Positions 1 to 8,257 are shown, numbered from the stretch's first letter. The stretch is 21,124 bases of DNA from JANQTF01 sp036835375 (GCA_036835375.1 DAITMB010000088.1:1-21124), one strand, 5' to 3'. A program made the numbers and translations. The notes: generated by a model from the letters alone, not told the origin.

Positions 1-2630
1 AGGAATTTACAATCACGCGAGGCAACAACGTCTGGGCCCAAGAGGACCGGAATGGAGACAACGGAATTGGATTGTCTCCAGATGGAGGCTCAGATCTCAC
101 GTTTGACTTCCCTCTTACCTTTGGCATTGCACCCCTCAATTACCTTGATGCTTCCACCACCAATCTCTTTTTCTGGAACAACCTCATGCACGACGTGTGG
201 TATCGTTATGGCTTTGATGAAGTTAGCGGAAACTTCCAGCAGAATAACTATGGAAAAGGGGGCTTGGGAACTGACTTTGTGTTTGCGGACGGCCAAGATG
301 GCTCCGGCAGCAACAACGCCAACTTTGCCACACCTCCAGATGGAAATAATGGAAGGATGCAGATGTTTCTTTGGGGAACTGGCGGAGGAAGTCCCAATGT
401 TCTTACAATCAACGAACCGATCGCTATTGCCGGAACTTTCAATGCCGCTGGTGCAGTCTTTGGTCCTGGAATCCCAAGCGTTCCGCTCACGGGCGACCTT
501 GTCTTGGTGATCGATAGCTCTGGCACGAATGAAGGCTGCTCTCCGATTCTCAATGCCAGCGAGATCAACGGGAAAATAGCGCTGGTCAACCGCGGAGACT
601 GTGCCTTTGTGACCAAGGTCAAAGCTTGTCAGGACGCTGGCGCTATCGCCGTCATTGTGGCCAACAATGTGGGGGGAGGAACATTCAACATGGGGGGAGC
701 CGATCAGAGCATCAATATCCCGTCGATCTTTATCACCATCACGCTTGGAAACACGATCAAGAGTGCAATGACGAGTTCGACGGTGAATGCTACCATTTTC
801 GATCCGGGCAATCCGAATGCACGCGACGGTGGGTTTGATAACGGCATTGTGGCGCATGAGTATGGCCACGGGATTTCAACCCGACTCACGGGTGGTCCAT
901 CCACCTCCTGTTTGTTTAATGAAGAACAGGCCGGAGAAGGCTGGAGCGACTTTTTCTCTCTCGTCATGACGGTCAAGCCCAGCGACGTCGGGACCATCCC
1001 GCGCGGGATCGGAACTTTCGCTGTCAACGAACCTACTACGGGTCCCGGGATTCGCCCTTATCCTTACAGCACCAACATGGCTGTGAGCCTCTACACTTAC
1101 GATGACGTGAAATCACTTTCGATTCCCCACGGCGTAGGGGCAGTCATGTGTGCCACCCTGTGGGATCTCTATTGGAAAATGGTAGAGGAATATGGATTCG
1201 ATACAGACATTTATGAGGGTTCTGGCGGCAATAATTTGGCCATGCAACTTGTCATAGATGGGATGAAACTTCAGCCCTGCGGACCCGGATTCATCGATGT
1301 CAGGGACGCCATTCTCCTCGCCGATCAAGTCAACAATGCAGGAGCCAATCAGTGTCTCATTTGGGAAGTTTTTGCCAGGAGGGGACTCGGATTCAGTGCA
1401 GATCAGGGAGATCCAGACGATCGCAGCGATGGCACAGAAGCCTTTGACATTCCCCCGAGTTGTCAGAAAATCCTGTTTATGGATAAAACGACTGTTTCTA
1501 CTTCAGTGGAACAAGGCGGAACCGTTCGTTATCAATTTTCCATCGAAAACAACAAGGAAATTGATCTCTACAACCTCATCATTTCGGATACGCTGCCAGC
1601 TCCACTGGGGTATGTCAGTGGGTCTTCCAGCTGCGTTTCCGCCTCAATCGGGAACGTCGTTTTCATCAACGTGGATACCTTGAAAGCTGGCCAGACCATC
1701 ATTTGCGAGTTTGATGCGCAGGTGCCAGCCACAGCTACTCCCTCCACTTTTGTCTTTAAGGACGACATAGAAGGGACTGTCTCGGCCTACATCCCCACCG
1801 GACAACTAGGGTCTAGTGGCTGGAAACTTGATGGATCCAATCCCAAGAGCGGACAGCAATCTTGGTTTGTGCCCAATTCGGAACAAGCCAACGATCAGAT
1901 CCTCATGCTGCCCCTGGCCCCCTTGACTTCGTCTTCGACTTTGTCATTTTGGCACAGCTACAACACAGAAGGCGGATTTGACGGAGGGGTCATCGAGATT
2001 CTTCCTACCCTCGCCGGGAATCAGTGGCTGGATCTTGGGCCCTACATTTTTCAAAATGGCTACAACTCCACCCTCGCCACCAACAATGTGCTTGGGTCTG
2101 TGGCAGCTTTTTCGGGTAATTCAAATGGATACGTTCAGACCAAAATCGATCTGACTGCCTTCTTGGGTCAACAGCTGTTCATTCGCTGGCGCTTCGTTTC
2201 CGACGACAACACCGCCGTGGAAGGATGGTGGCTTGATGACATCTCTATCGGCAACGAAAGGTCGTTTTCTAACTCGGCATGCATTGTCAGCGATGCTGGT
2301 GATAGCTATTGCGCCAGTCAGGGATTCTCCACCTTGATCATTGAAGCTGATACGACAACTTCGCTTCAGGACGATGTAGCATCCTTTCATGTGAGCCTTG
2401 TGCCCAACCCAGCCCAGGATTTCGTGGATGTGCGCTGGAACTCCCCCTCGGGTCATCAGCCAGTTGAGATCGTGCTACGCAATCTCATGGGACAAACTCT
2501 CTTGAAAACGCCAGTAGCGAAGGGCCGTGAATCTCAACATTTGGACCTCCACCAACTTCCGGCTGGTGTGTACGTCATCGAAGTCAAGGGGACTCGCCAT
2601 TCGGTGTACCGACGAATGATCGTAGAATAA
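1..2630 (+). CDS. Secreted M36 (fungalysin-like) zinc metalloprotease with T9SS sorting domain, 5' partial
   Basis: The reading frame is open from the left edge (first full codon at base 3), so the N-terminus (signal peptide and propeptide) lies outside the window; 875 residues are visible. Visible residues 9-15 carry the GNNVWAQ stretch typical of the start of the M36 catalytic domain. A protease-associated (PA) domain is inserted at about residues 160-263. The zinc site follows: HEYGH at 285-289 and the third ligand Glu312 in GEGWSDF. A DUF11-like beta domain (about 493-574), a MAM/immune-inhibitor-like jelly-roll region (about 585-751, ending GWWLDDISIG) and a type A T9SS sorting domain (about 797-875, VPNPAQD...GVYVIEV) complete it. 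By family knowledge it is exported by Sec, passes the outer membrane by T9SS and degrades extracellular protein. A hairpin terminator follows at 2743. An internal TTG at 72 is not the start, because homology continues upstream. Confidence 0.93.
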   Translation, partial: EFTITRGNNVWAQEDRNGDNGIGLSPDGGSDLTFDFPLTFGIAPLNYLDASTTNLFFWNNLMHDVWYRYGFDEVSGNFQQNNYGKGGLGTDFVFADGQDGSGSNNANFATPPDGNNGRMQMFLWGTGGGSPNVLTINEPIAIAGTFNAAGAVFGPGIPSVPLTGDLVLVIDSSGTNEGCSPILNASEINGKIALVNRGDCAFVTKVKACQDAGAIAVIVANNVGGGTFNMGGADQSINIPSIFITITLGNTIKSAMTSSTVNATIFDPGNPNARDGGFDNGIVAHEYGHGISTRLTGGPSTSCLFNEEQAGEGWSDFFSLVMTVKPSDVGTIPRGIGTFAVNEPTTGPGIRPYPYSTNMAVSLYTYDDVKSLSIPHGVGAVMCATLWDLYWKMVEEYGFDTDIYEGSGGNNLAMQLVIDGMKLQPCGPGFIDVRDAILLADQVNNAGANQCLIWEVFARRGLGFSADQGDPDDRSDGTEAFDIPPSCQKILFMDKTTVSTSVEQGGTVRYQFSIENNKEIDLYNLIISDTLPAPLGYVSGSSSCVSASIGNVVFINVDTLKAGQTIICEFDAQVPATATPSTFVFKDDIEGTVSAYIPTGQLGSSGWKLDGSNPKSGQQSWFVPNSEQANDQILMLPLAPLTSSSTLSFWHSYNTEGGFDGGVIEILPTLAGNQWLDLGPYIFQNGYNSTLATNNVLGSVAAFSGNSNGYVQTKIDLTAFLGQQLFIRWRFVSDDNTAVEGWWLDDISIGNERSFSNSACIVSDAGDSYCASQGFSTLIIEADTTTSLQDDVASFHVSLVPNPAQDFVDVRWNSPSGHQPVEIVLRNLMGQTLLKTPVAKGRESQHLDLHQLPAGVYVIEVKGTRHSVYRRMIVE

Positions 2631-2742
2631 CGGCAAGGATGACATATGTTAAAATAAACTTGTCTCGTGCACTGATAGATAACTGGACATAGTCGTCTTG
2701 TCAGCGCCACAGACAGGTTGAGTGATTAGTTGTGTTTGATTG

Positions 2743-2778
2743 AAGCCCGGTTTCCCCTTTTAGGATCCGGGCTTTTTT
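2743..2778 (+). terminator. Rho-independent terminator after the M36 protease
   Basis: A perfect 8-bp stem, AAGCCCGG at 2743-2750 with CCGGGCTT at 2767-2774, encloses a 16-nt loop and runs into a T tract ending at 2778. It lies about 110 bases after the protease stop and before glycerate kinase, so it should separate the two transcripts. Confidence 0.85.
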
Positions 2779-2828
2779 GCGAGTGCTTGTTATCTTGTTA
2801 TGGCGATGCTTTTTTTAAAAGCAAGCTC

Positions 2829-2852
2829 ATGAATGATTCATCACTCAAGTGA
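2829..2852. promoter_or_regulatory. Two abutting small palindromes just upstream of glycerate kinase
   Basis: ATGAAT-G-ATTCAT (2829-2841) and TCACT-CA-AGTGA (2841-2852) lie side by side, ending nine bases before the glxK ATG at 2862. Paired dyads this close to a start could be an operator or a leader hairpin. The arms are short and AT-rich, so chance is possible. No promoter could be assigned with confidence in 2779-2861. Confidence 0.22.
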
Positions 2853-2861
2853 CTTAAAACG

Positions 2862-4031
2862 ATGCGAGTGCTCATCGCTCCAGACAAATTCAAAGGCGCA
2901 GCCACAGCAGCAGAGGTCGCCAAGGCCCTTGGCGAAGGCTTTCTACAGGGCTGCCCGAGTGCCGAAATTCAGCTATGCCCATTGGCAGATGGGGGCGATG
3001 GCACCGCTGCCATCTTAGGGTGGCACGCTGGCGCTGCTGAGGTGAGGGTGCAAGTGGCTGATCCTTTGGGGAGAAAGATCTGGGCGACCTACTACTATGC
3101 TGCTGATCGAAAAACGTCTTATCTCGAAATGGCGGAGGCCGGAGGCTTAAAATTACTTTCGACAGAAGAGCGCAATCCATTGATAACCAATACGTATGGG
3201 GTAGGGGAGTTGATGGAAGATGCCCTACGCCGAGGAGCGAAGCACGTGGTCTTGGGTATCGGGGGAAGTGCTACCTGCGAGGCAGGACTTGGTATGGCTG
3301 CTGCCTTTGGATTGCGAATGATTGACTCGGAGGGAAATGAGCTGTCTCCCATCGCCGAAAACCTGGTGAGGATCGCTCGGCTGGACTGGTCGCATTGGTC
3401 CTGGCCCAATGATGTCACGCTGGAAGTTGCTTGCGATGTGGACAATCCTTTGACTGGCGAACTGGGAGCAGCCAGGGTCTATGGCCCGCAAAAAGGAGCG
3501 AAGCCGCAGCAGGTGGAACAGCTGGAGCAAGGCTTGAATCGATTGCGGGAGGTTTGGTTCAGCGAGAGGAATGAGGATCTCCAAGACATTCGTGGTGGAG
3601 GAGCAGCTGGTGGTATGGGGGCGGGACTCAAGGCGCTGTTTCAGGCGAGGCTTCTTTCTGGGATTGAATTGGTCATGGCCCAATCTGGATTTGATCGAAT
3701 GGTAGAGGAGGTTGATTTGGTTCTCACAGGGGAAGGGCGGCTAGATGACCAGACTTTGCAAGGAAAGGTCGTGTGCGGTGTTTGCGCCCACGCAGTCCCT
3801 AAAGGAATCCCAGTCATCGCTGTTTGTGGAAGCTTGGAAGCCAGCCCGGAGACGATGTACAAACTTGGGCTAACTTTTGCCACCTCTATTCTGCGACAGC
3901 CCGTATCTTTGGATGAAGCGATGGCACAGACCATCCCCTTGCTCCGCGGCATAGGTCAACGACTCGGGAATTGGTACCAATTTACCCTTCAGAATCATCC
4001 TCAAAGCGGCCTTCACACATCAACGACTTGA
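2862..4031 (+). CDS. glxK: Glycerate kinase (GlxK/GarK family)
   Basis: Phosphorylates D-glycerate with ATP in the cytoplasm, usually giving 2-phosphoglycerate in this family, and so feeds glyoxylate, glycerate or serine breakdown into glycolysis. At 389 residues it is near the usual length of about 375-380. The family signatures are present in order: MRVLIAPDKFKG at the N-terminus, LADGGDGT at 41-48, GIGGSAT at 132-138, CDVDNPLTG at 191-199, GGAAGGMGAGL around 247-256 and TGEGRLDDQT at 289-298. The ATG start places the hallmark VLIAPDKFKG right at the N-terminus, as in homologues. It stands alone between a terminator upstream and a lipoprotein gene 36 bases downstream. No other glycerate-pathway gene is in the window, so the physiological source of glycerate cannot be read here. 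Confidence 0.93.
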   Translation: MRVLIAPDKFKGAATAAEVAKALGEGFLQGCPSAEIQLCPLADGGDGTAAILGWHAGAAEVRVQVADPLGRKIWATYYYAADRKTSYLEMAEAGGLKLLSTEERNPLITNTYGVGELMEDALRRGAKHVVLGIGGSATCEAGLGMAAAFGLRMIDSEGNELSPIAENLVRIARLDWSHWSWPNDVTLEVACDVDNPLTGELGAARVYGPQKGAKPQQVEQLEQGLNRLREVWFSERNEDLQDIRGGGAAGGMGAGLKALFQARLLSGIELVMAQSGFDRMVEEVDLVLTGEGRLDDQTLQGKVVCGVCAHAVPKGIPVIAVCGSLEASPETMYKLGLTFATSILRQPVSLDEAMAQTIPLLRGIGQRLGNWYQFTLQNHPQSGLHTSTT

Positions 4032-4067
4032 GGTTTTATCCACTATATCATTTCATATAATTTAGTC

Positions 4068-4547
4068 ATGAAGCTCCTTTTTTCCTGCCCAGTGTTTCAT
4101 ACAAAGCGTTTGCAGTGGCGAGCGCTCGTTTTCGCTGTCTCTTTAGTGGCATTTTCCTGTCAAGAGACACCCAAAACCGAGGCACAGCCCTCGCCTGTCT
4201 CCGCCCTACGCGATGAAGTGATGGACCTCCACAATGCAGAAATGGGAAAAATGGGAGAGCTAAAAGCGCTAAAGCGACAATTGAACGAAATGAGCAGCGC
4301 CTTGGATTCTGTGGCAGAAACTTCGAAGTATCAAGCGATCCAAGCCGCTATAATGGCAGTAGATTCTGGCACATTTGCCATGAACAGCTGGATGCGCAAT
4401 TGGAAAGAGCCAGATACGACGCAGGCCGTGCAAGAACAAATCGAGGCAATGCGCCGACAACTCAGCGCTATGGAGCGCACCCGCGACTTGATGAATCAAG
4501 CCTTGCAACAAGCTACTGTTTTAATACCTGCAACAACCACACCCTGA
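4068..4547 (+). CDS. Small helical lipoprotein of unknown function (Bacteroidota family)
   Basis: The protein has 159 residues. A basic N-region and hydrophobic stretch end in a lipobox (VAFSC, Cys at residue 31), so it should be lipidated and exported. The mature part is mostly charged helix (RDEVMDLHNAEMGKMGEL at about 49-66, then KALKRQLNEM), likely coiled coil. The HxxEMxKMGEL pattern resembles Bacteroidota proteins often mislabelled viral A-type inclusion protein; that is from memory, not a search. It lies 18 bases upstream of the SCO gene and is probably cotranscribed with SCO and cytochrome c, suggesting an envelope role linked to copper or electron transfer. No catalytic motif is visible. 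Confidence 0.75.
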   Translation: MKLLFSCPVFHTKRLQWRALVFAVSLVAFSCQETPKTEAQPSPVSALRDEVMDLHNAEMGKMGELKALKRQLNEMSSALDSVAETSKYQAIQAAIMAVDSGTFAMNSWMRNWKEPDTTQAVQEQIEAMRRQLSAMERTRDLMNQALQQATVLIPATTTP

Positions 4548-4565
4548 ATCAGTTTATCTTGTCCC

Positions 4566-5219
4566 ATGAATCGTTTTCACTCAGCCATATTTCTTGCCAG
4601 CTTGTGGCTACTCGCTAGCCTAGCCATCTCTTGTGATTTTTCGGAAGAGTCCACTTTTCCTATCATTGGACTCACCACGGTCAACGAGCAAGGCGATAGT
4701 GTGCGTCATCAGATCAATCAGTTTTCATTTGTAGATCAGCGAGGGGAGCCCTTTTCGGAAGCGCAGATCAAAGATAAATTCGTCATTGCCGACTTCTTCT
4801 TCACCCGCTGCCCGGACATTTGCCCGATGATGAGCAAGTCTCTGCTTCGCGTGGAGGAAGCCATAGAAGGAGTGGATGACGTGATCATTTTGTCCCACAG
4901 TTTGGATCCGCAACACGACACCCCAGCGGAATTAACTCGATACATCAACGACTTGGGTGCCAAAGGCGAGAAGTGGTACTTTCTCACGACCCAAGACGAA
5001 GACTATGTGTATGAAGTCATGATGGATCAATATCTTCTTTCCGGAAGCCCAACTGGAGCGCTGAATGGAGGAATATTCCACACGGGCAAATTAGTGCTGA
5101 TCGATCGAAATGGGCACATTCGTGGATACTACGAAGGCACAGATCCACTGGATGTCGATCGGCTCATCGCCGATATACCCCGCTTGAGAAAGCTGGTCAA
5201 TCAGGAAGCATCACGATGA
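4566..5219 (+). CDS. SCO1/SenC family copper chaperone lipoprotein
   Basis: A 217-residue thioredoxin-fold protein with a lipobox LAISC (Cys23). The SCO copper site is complete: CPDIC (Cys82 and Cys86) and the distal His172 in GGIFHTGKLVLID. By family knowledge SCO proteins deliver copper to the CuA centre of haem-copper oxidases, or to nitrous oxide reductase, or act as thiol reductases at that site. The gene overlaps the next, a cytochrome c, by four bases (ATGA at 5216-5219), so the two are translationally coupled. The target enzyme is not in the window, so oxidase versus N2O reductase cannot be decided here. Confidence 0.92.
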   Translation: MNRFHSAIFLASLWLLASLAISCDFSEESTFPIIGLTTVNEQGDSVRHQINQFSFVDQRGEPFSEAQIKDKFVIADFFFTRCPDICPMMSKSLLRVEEAIEGVDDVIILSHSLDPQHDTPAELTRYINDLGAKGEKWYFLTTQDEDYVYEVMMDQYLLSGSPTGALNGGIFHTGKLVLIDRNGHIRGYYEGTDPLDVDRLIADIPRLRKLVNQEASR

Positions 5220-5644
5220 AGCAAATTTCCGTTCCACGGTGGGCATGGTACACCTGGCCCTTGATCCCAGTGTTGATCGTGTTATTCATCACTTTTTCAG
5301 GAGGAGAAAAGGTCGCGTCTGCAGCAGGTCAAAAGCTATATGAGCGTCATTGCCAGACCTGCCACATGGTGGACGGGAAGGGGTTGGGGAAGTTGATTCC
5401 ACCGCTAGCTGCTGCCGATTATGTGTTAGAAGGAGGCGCAGAATTGGCTTGCCTGATCCGCAAAGGGGCGGAAGGCGAAATGGTGGTCAACGGCGTGACC
5501 TACGACCGACCCATGCCCGGCTTTCCGGACCTCCTGCCCGTGGAAATCAGAAGTATCTTACTGTACATCAGATCTGCCTGGGGCAATCAAGCCCCCGATC
5601 TTTCCTTTGATGACATTGAAGCAGCTCTCTCGCAATGTCCTTGA
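5216..5644 (+). CDS. Membrane-anchored monohaem cytochrome c
   Basis: The 142-residue protein has an N-terminal hydrophobic segment (about 12-29) followed by one class I cytochrome c domain. It has a CQTCH haem-binding site (Cys46, Cys49, His50) and a likely axial Met100 in RPMPGFPDL. The segment lacks a clear cleavage site, so a membrane-tethered cytochrome facing the periplasm is likely. The ATGA overlap with the SCO gene implies cotranslation. It probably passes electrons to a terminal oxidase or reductase matured with SCO (inference). The stop codon is inside a strong hairpin at 5620-5654. Confidence 0.9.
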   Translation: MKQISVPRWAWYTWPLIPVLIVLFITFSGGEKVASAAGQKLYERHCQTCHMVDGKGLGKLIPPLAAADYVLEGGAELACLIRKGAEGEMVVNGVTYDRPMPGFPDLLPVEIRSILLYIRSAWGNQAPDLSFDDIEAALSQCP

Positions 5645-5654
5645 GAGAGCTGCT
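5620..5654. terminator. Perfect 12-bp hairpin spanning the cytochrome c stop codon between convergent genes
   Basis: AGCAGCTCTCTC (5620-5631) pairs perfectly with GAGAGAGCTGCT (5643-5654) around an 11-nt loop. The cytochrome TGA stop (5642-5644) is at the loop/stem border. The neighbouring minus-strand gene ends at 5661, so the dyad fills the whole convergent junction. There is no T tract on either side, so it is not a classical intrinsic terminator. It could be a transcript 3'-end stabiliser or a Rho-type or mutual stop for converging transcription. Confidence 0.55.
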
Positions 5655-5660
5655 CTCAGG

Positions 5661-6104
5661 TCAGTATCCCCCATTTTTCGGGCGCAGGATAAATGTCGCA
5701 ATCAAAATGATGTCGAGAATCCACATGATTCCAAGCAGTCCTCCCGTAAACAACTTGATGAGGCCCCATATCGGATAGCCCAAATAGAAACGGTCAATCC
5801 CGAGATAGCCCAGGAAAATGGCAAGCAATAGCGCTACCAACCAGCTTCTTGCTTGGGGGTGATTCGAGGCTTGCTTGCGTGATTCGATTTTTTCAAGTTT
5901 TCTGACGAGTCGCTTTTGCCATTTCTTTTCGACCATGCCTTCCATCGCTGCCCAGTCAGCCCCAGCCTCTAAGCTGATTTCAGAGGGGGTGGCAGTTTCT
6001 GCTTTGGATGGGGGCGTGCTGGGATTCTGTCCAGCCCAGGCCGTAAGCGAGAGCAGGAGAAAAACAGCACTCAAAACCGTGTGGATCGTGTAATTCATTT
6101 TCAT
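5661..6104 (-). CDS. TM2-domain membrane protein with signal peptide
   Basis: From the ATG at 6104 the protein has 147 residues; an ATG at 6152 would add 16 residues (MWRSAPVNHES...) that place polar sequence before the signal peptide, so the inner start is preferred. An N-terminal signal sequence ends near TAWA-GQ (residues 19-24). A polar, basic linker follows, then a TM2 domain at about 88-136. This has two helices, LLLAIFLGYLGIDRFYLG (with the family's G-x-D-R-F-Y-x-G turn) and a second around LLGIMWILDIILI. TM2 proteins are widespread and mostly of unknown biochemical role. It converges on the cytochrome c gene 16 bases away. Confidence 0.85.
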   Translation of the reverse strand: MKMNYTIHTVLSAVFLLLSLTAWAGQNPSTPPSKAETATPSEISLEAGADWAAMEGMVEKKWQKRLVRKLEKIESRKQASNHPQARSWLVALLLAIFLGYLGIDRFYLGYPIWGLIKLFTGGLLGIMWILDIILIATFILRPKNGGY

Positions 6105-6692
6105 CTTCGTTAGTTTTTGTGATTCATGATTGACAGGAGCGCTACGCCACATACAAAAAAGGACGAAGAACTGAGCTAAAGCAAAGCTCTGGAATCACAG
6201 CCCAATGACCATTCAATAAGGACCATCGCTGCAAATATGGGAAAATTCAGGGAGGTGATTTTTCGATTCGCTTGCTATTTACCTTTGACAGCCTGGAAAT
6301 GTGCTTGCATAGATCCCTGAAGCCTACAAAGCGACAACACCAAAGCTGAAAAAGGGAATATTTTCTTTTTTATTCTTCTATTTGGTCATCGAAGCTTCGG
6401 AATTTCTTGTGACGGTTACGAGGGGATGAACATAAAAAGATGAGAGAAAGCGCTGTTTTCTCCTTCGCACTTTTGCGCTATCTTGAAAGCCGTTCATACT
6501 CCATGCAATTCTATTCCTGACGTTGAATGTGTGATCCCTCTTTTACCGACTTGGTCTTTACTCTCAGTCTTGCCGTCCCATGCTTGCAGCACAGTACCCC
6601 ATCCAGTTTTGGCGATGACGCCGCTGCAACAACCCCACTCGGTCCGGTCACAGATCTTTAGTCGCACCCGCGTGTTTTAGTTCAATCACCTA
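6105..6692. other. 588-base divergent intergenic region
   Basis: This stretch separates the minus-strand TM2 gene from the plus-strand amidase and must hold both promoters. Visible features are a Bacteroidota -7-like TACCTTTG at 6280-6287 without a good -33 partner, a perfect 10-bp palindrome CGAAGCTTCG at 6390-6399, and a GTTTTCTC-N16-TATCT element at 6455-6486. A 65-codon open frame at 6483-6680 has no recognisable features, and I do not call it a gene. No tRNA or known RNA was recognised. Confidence 0.6.
6455..6486 (+). promoter_or_regulatory. Candidate promoter for the amidase gene
   Basis: GTTTTCTC at 6455-6462, a 16-base spacer, then TATCTTGA at 6479-6486. The layout, TTTT then 19 bases then TAnnTT, is close to the Bacteroidota consensus (-33 TTTG, -7 TAnnTTTG) but not exact. 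The same arrangement occurs at 14622-14653 on the minus strand. The leader to the ATG at 6693 would be about 200 bases, which is long. Confidence 0.22.
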
Positions 6693-7934
6693 ATGAAGTT
6701 TTCTATACGCCATTTGTTCTGGCTTCTGGGCTTAGGATTGCTGATACCAACCCCGTTGCAGGCTCAAAATCCCCGCCATGTCCAGGTACAGCTTCGGCCA
6801 GGAGACGGTATTTTGTCTCTACTTCGCCGCTACGAAGTAGATACCAAGTGCAATCGCGGCTATTTTTACCAGGTCAATCGCCTCAAAAAGTCTCAGGGCC
6901 TGGTGCTGCACCGTGACTATGAACTGCCGATTCTTGTTTTCCCTTACAACGGCCGTAGCATCCGGACGACCACAGGGGTCAACGACTATGATTGGGCACT
7001 GCGCGTCCAAAATTACAATGAACAGTTGCTACGTCTGGGACTCAAGCCAGGAGATTTTCGGGAGGACAAGGAGCTATGGGTCCCGTATCACTTTCTGAAT
7101 TGTCGTGAGGAAATGTCTGAATCGGTCCTCAGCGATGAACCAGCGCTGAGTACAGAGTTTTCTTCCGCGCCTGTGGACCAGCTGCCTCTGCGAGGGACCT
7201 ACCCGATATTTGGTCCTCAACATGAGAAAGTACCCTTACAAAGCACCAAACTCAGTGGATTTGTCTATTACATTGTCTCAGGCCACGGTGGCCCAGATCC
7301 GGGAGCAGTAGGGCAGTACAACGGTCAGAGCCTATGTGAAGACGAGTACGCTTACGACATTGGGCTGAGACTGTGTAGAAATTTGCTGTCGCACGGCGCA
7401 ACGGTTTACATGATCATTCGCGATCCCAATGACGGCATCCGTAACGGCGAAATTCTTCCCTGCGATAAAGATGAAACTTGCTGGGTGGATCAGGAGATTC
7501 CGATCAACCAGTCTGCCCGCCTCACCCAACGCTCCGACGCGGTGAATGCGCTCTACGAAAAAAACAAAGCCCAAGGGGTGCGCTATCAACGGCTTTTGAT
7601 CATCCATATCGATTCGGGCACGCAACACCAGCGAGTAGATATGTTTTTCTACTACAAAATCGACGATCCTGAGAGTGAAGCCTTTGCGAAAACACTTCGT
7701 GCAAACATCAAACACAAGTACGACGAATATCGACAAGGCCGTGGTTACACCGGAACCGTGACTTCTCGCGATCTGCACATGCTTCGGGAGACCATGCCTC
7801 CAGCTGTGTACATTGAGGTGGGCAATATCCGAAATCGCAATGATCAGGCGCGAATCGTCCTCGAAGGCAATCGTCAGTTGATTGCAAATTGGCTTTACGA
7901 AGGCATCATCCTGGATGCACCCATTCGGCACTGA
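6693..7934 (+). CDS. Secreted N-acetylmuramoyl-L-alanine amidase (Amidase_3) with LysM-like N-terminal region
   Basis: A 413-residue zinc amidase that cleaves the bond between MurNAc and L-Ala in peptidoglycan. A signal peptide (residues 1-24, PLQA-Q) leaves Gln as the first mature residue. Residues about 30-82 (VQLRPGDGILSLLRRY... NRLKKSQGL... YELPI) look like a divergent LysM, and a similar unit may follow at about 105-135. The catalytic domain (about 190-405) shows SGHGGPDPGA (Zn ligand His198), Glu216 in CEDEYAYDI, His305 in IIHIDS where most homologues have HAN or HAD, and the catalytic Glu375 in VYIEVGNIRN. A Cys-containing insertion (Cys257 and Cys263) separates zinc ligands 2 and 3. 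It converges on the sigma factor gene through a shared terminator. It may act in cell separation or envelope remodelling (inference). Confidence 0.88.
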   Translation: MKFSIRHLFWLLGLGLLIPTPLQAQNPRHVQVQLRPGDGILSLLRRYEVDTKCNRGYFYQVNRLKKSQGLVLHRDYELPILVFPYNGRSIRTTTGVNDYDWALRVQNYNEQLLRLGLKPGDFREDKELWVPYHFLNCREEMSESVLSDEPALSTEFSSAPVDQLPLRGTYPIFGPQHEKVPLQSTKLSGFVYYIVSGHGGPDPGAVGQYNGQSLCEDEYAYDIGLRLCRNLLSHGATVYMIIRDPNDGIRNGEILPCDKDETCWVDQEIPINQSARLTQRSDAVNALYEKNKAQGVRYQRLLIIHIDSGTQHQRVDMFFYYKIDDPESEAFAKTLRANIKHKYDEYRQGRGYTGTVTSRDLHMLRETMPPAVYIEVGNIRNRNDQARIVLEGNRQLIANWLYEGIILDAPIRH

Positions 7935-8257
7935 GAAGGCGATGGCAATGCGTTGTACTTACATCGGATCCAAAATTTTCGATCAAAATGGTAAGCAACT
8001 CTTGGAAACTCAAAAAAAAGTTTTCATATTGAAATGTCGAGAGAGGCCAACAGAGGACATTTAGATGTGTCAAGGCTGCCATCTCGGACAAAAGCAAGAA
8101 AAAGCTGCCATGGATGGCAGCTTTTCGCTTTTCAAATAGTACTTGAACGAGTTCTTGGAATCAGCGGATAATCGAGGCTTTTGCGAATCAAGAAGATCTC
8201 TTATCGCTTTGTTTTTTCCTGCTATCCTACTGTTCATTCACCCTTTGGGGTGCAGGG
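7935..8257. other. 323-base convergent intergenic region
   Basis: Between the amidase stop and the sigma factor stop. It contains the bidirectional terminator at 8100-8125. The rest shows no convincing gene or RNA; short open frames here have no recognisable features. Confidence 0.6.
8100..8125. terminator. Bidirectional intrinsic terminator between amidase and sigma factor
   Basis: AAAAGCTGCCA (8100-8110) pairs perfectly with TGGCAGCTTTT (8115-8125) around a four-base loop TGGA. T-rich sequence follows on the plus strand, and an A-rich run just upstream gives a U tract on the minus strand. It can end the amidase transcript and the long minus-strand gene string. Confidence 0.88.

Noticed and set aside
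90..869. Long antisense open frame inside the M36 protease gene
   Set aside because: Its product has no recognisable domain, while the plus-strand frame carries a continuous conserved protease; this is a shadow frame.
6280..6287. TACCTTTG as a Bacteroidota -7 promoter element
   Set aside because: A good match alone, but no TTTG at the required 19-21 bases upstream and more than 400 bases from the downstream gene; noted only in the region entry.
6483..6680. 65-codon plus-strand open frame in the large intergenic gap
   Set aside because: No family resemblance, an odd composition rich in Pro, Ser and Val, and no convincing start context; likely a chance frame.
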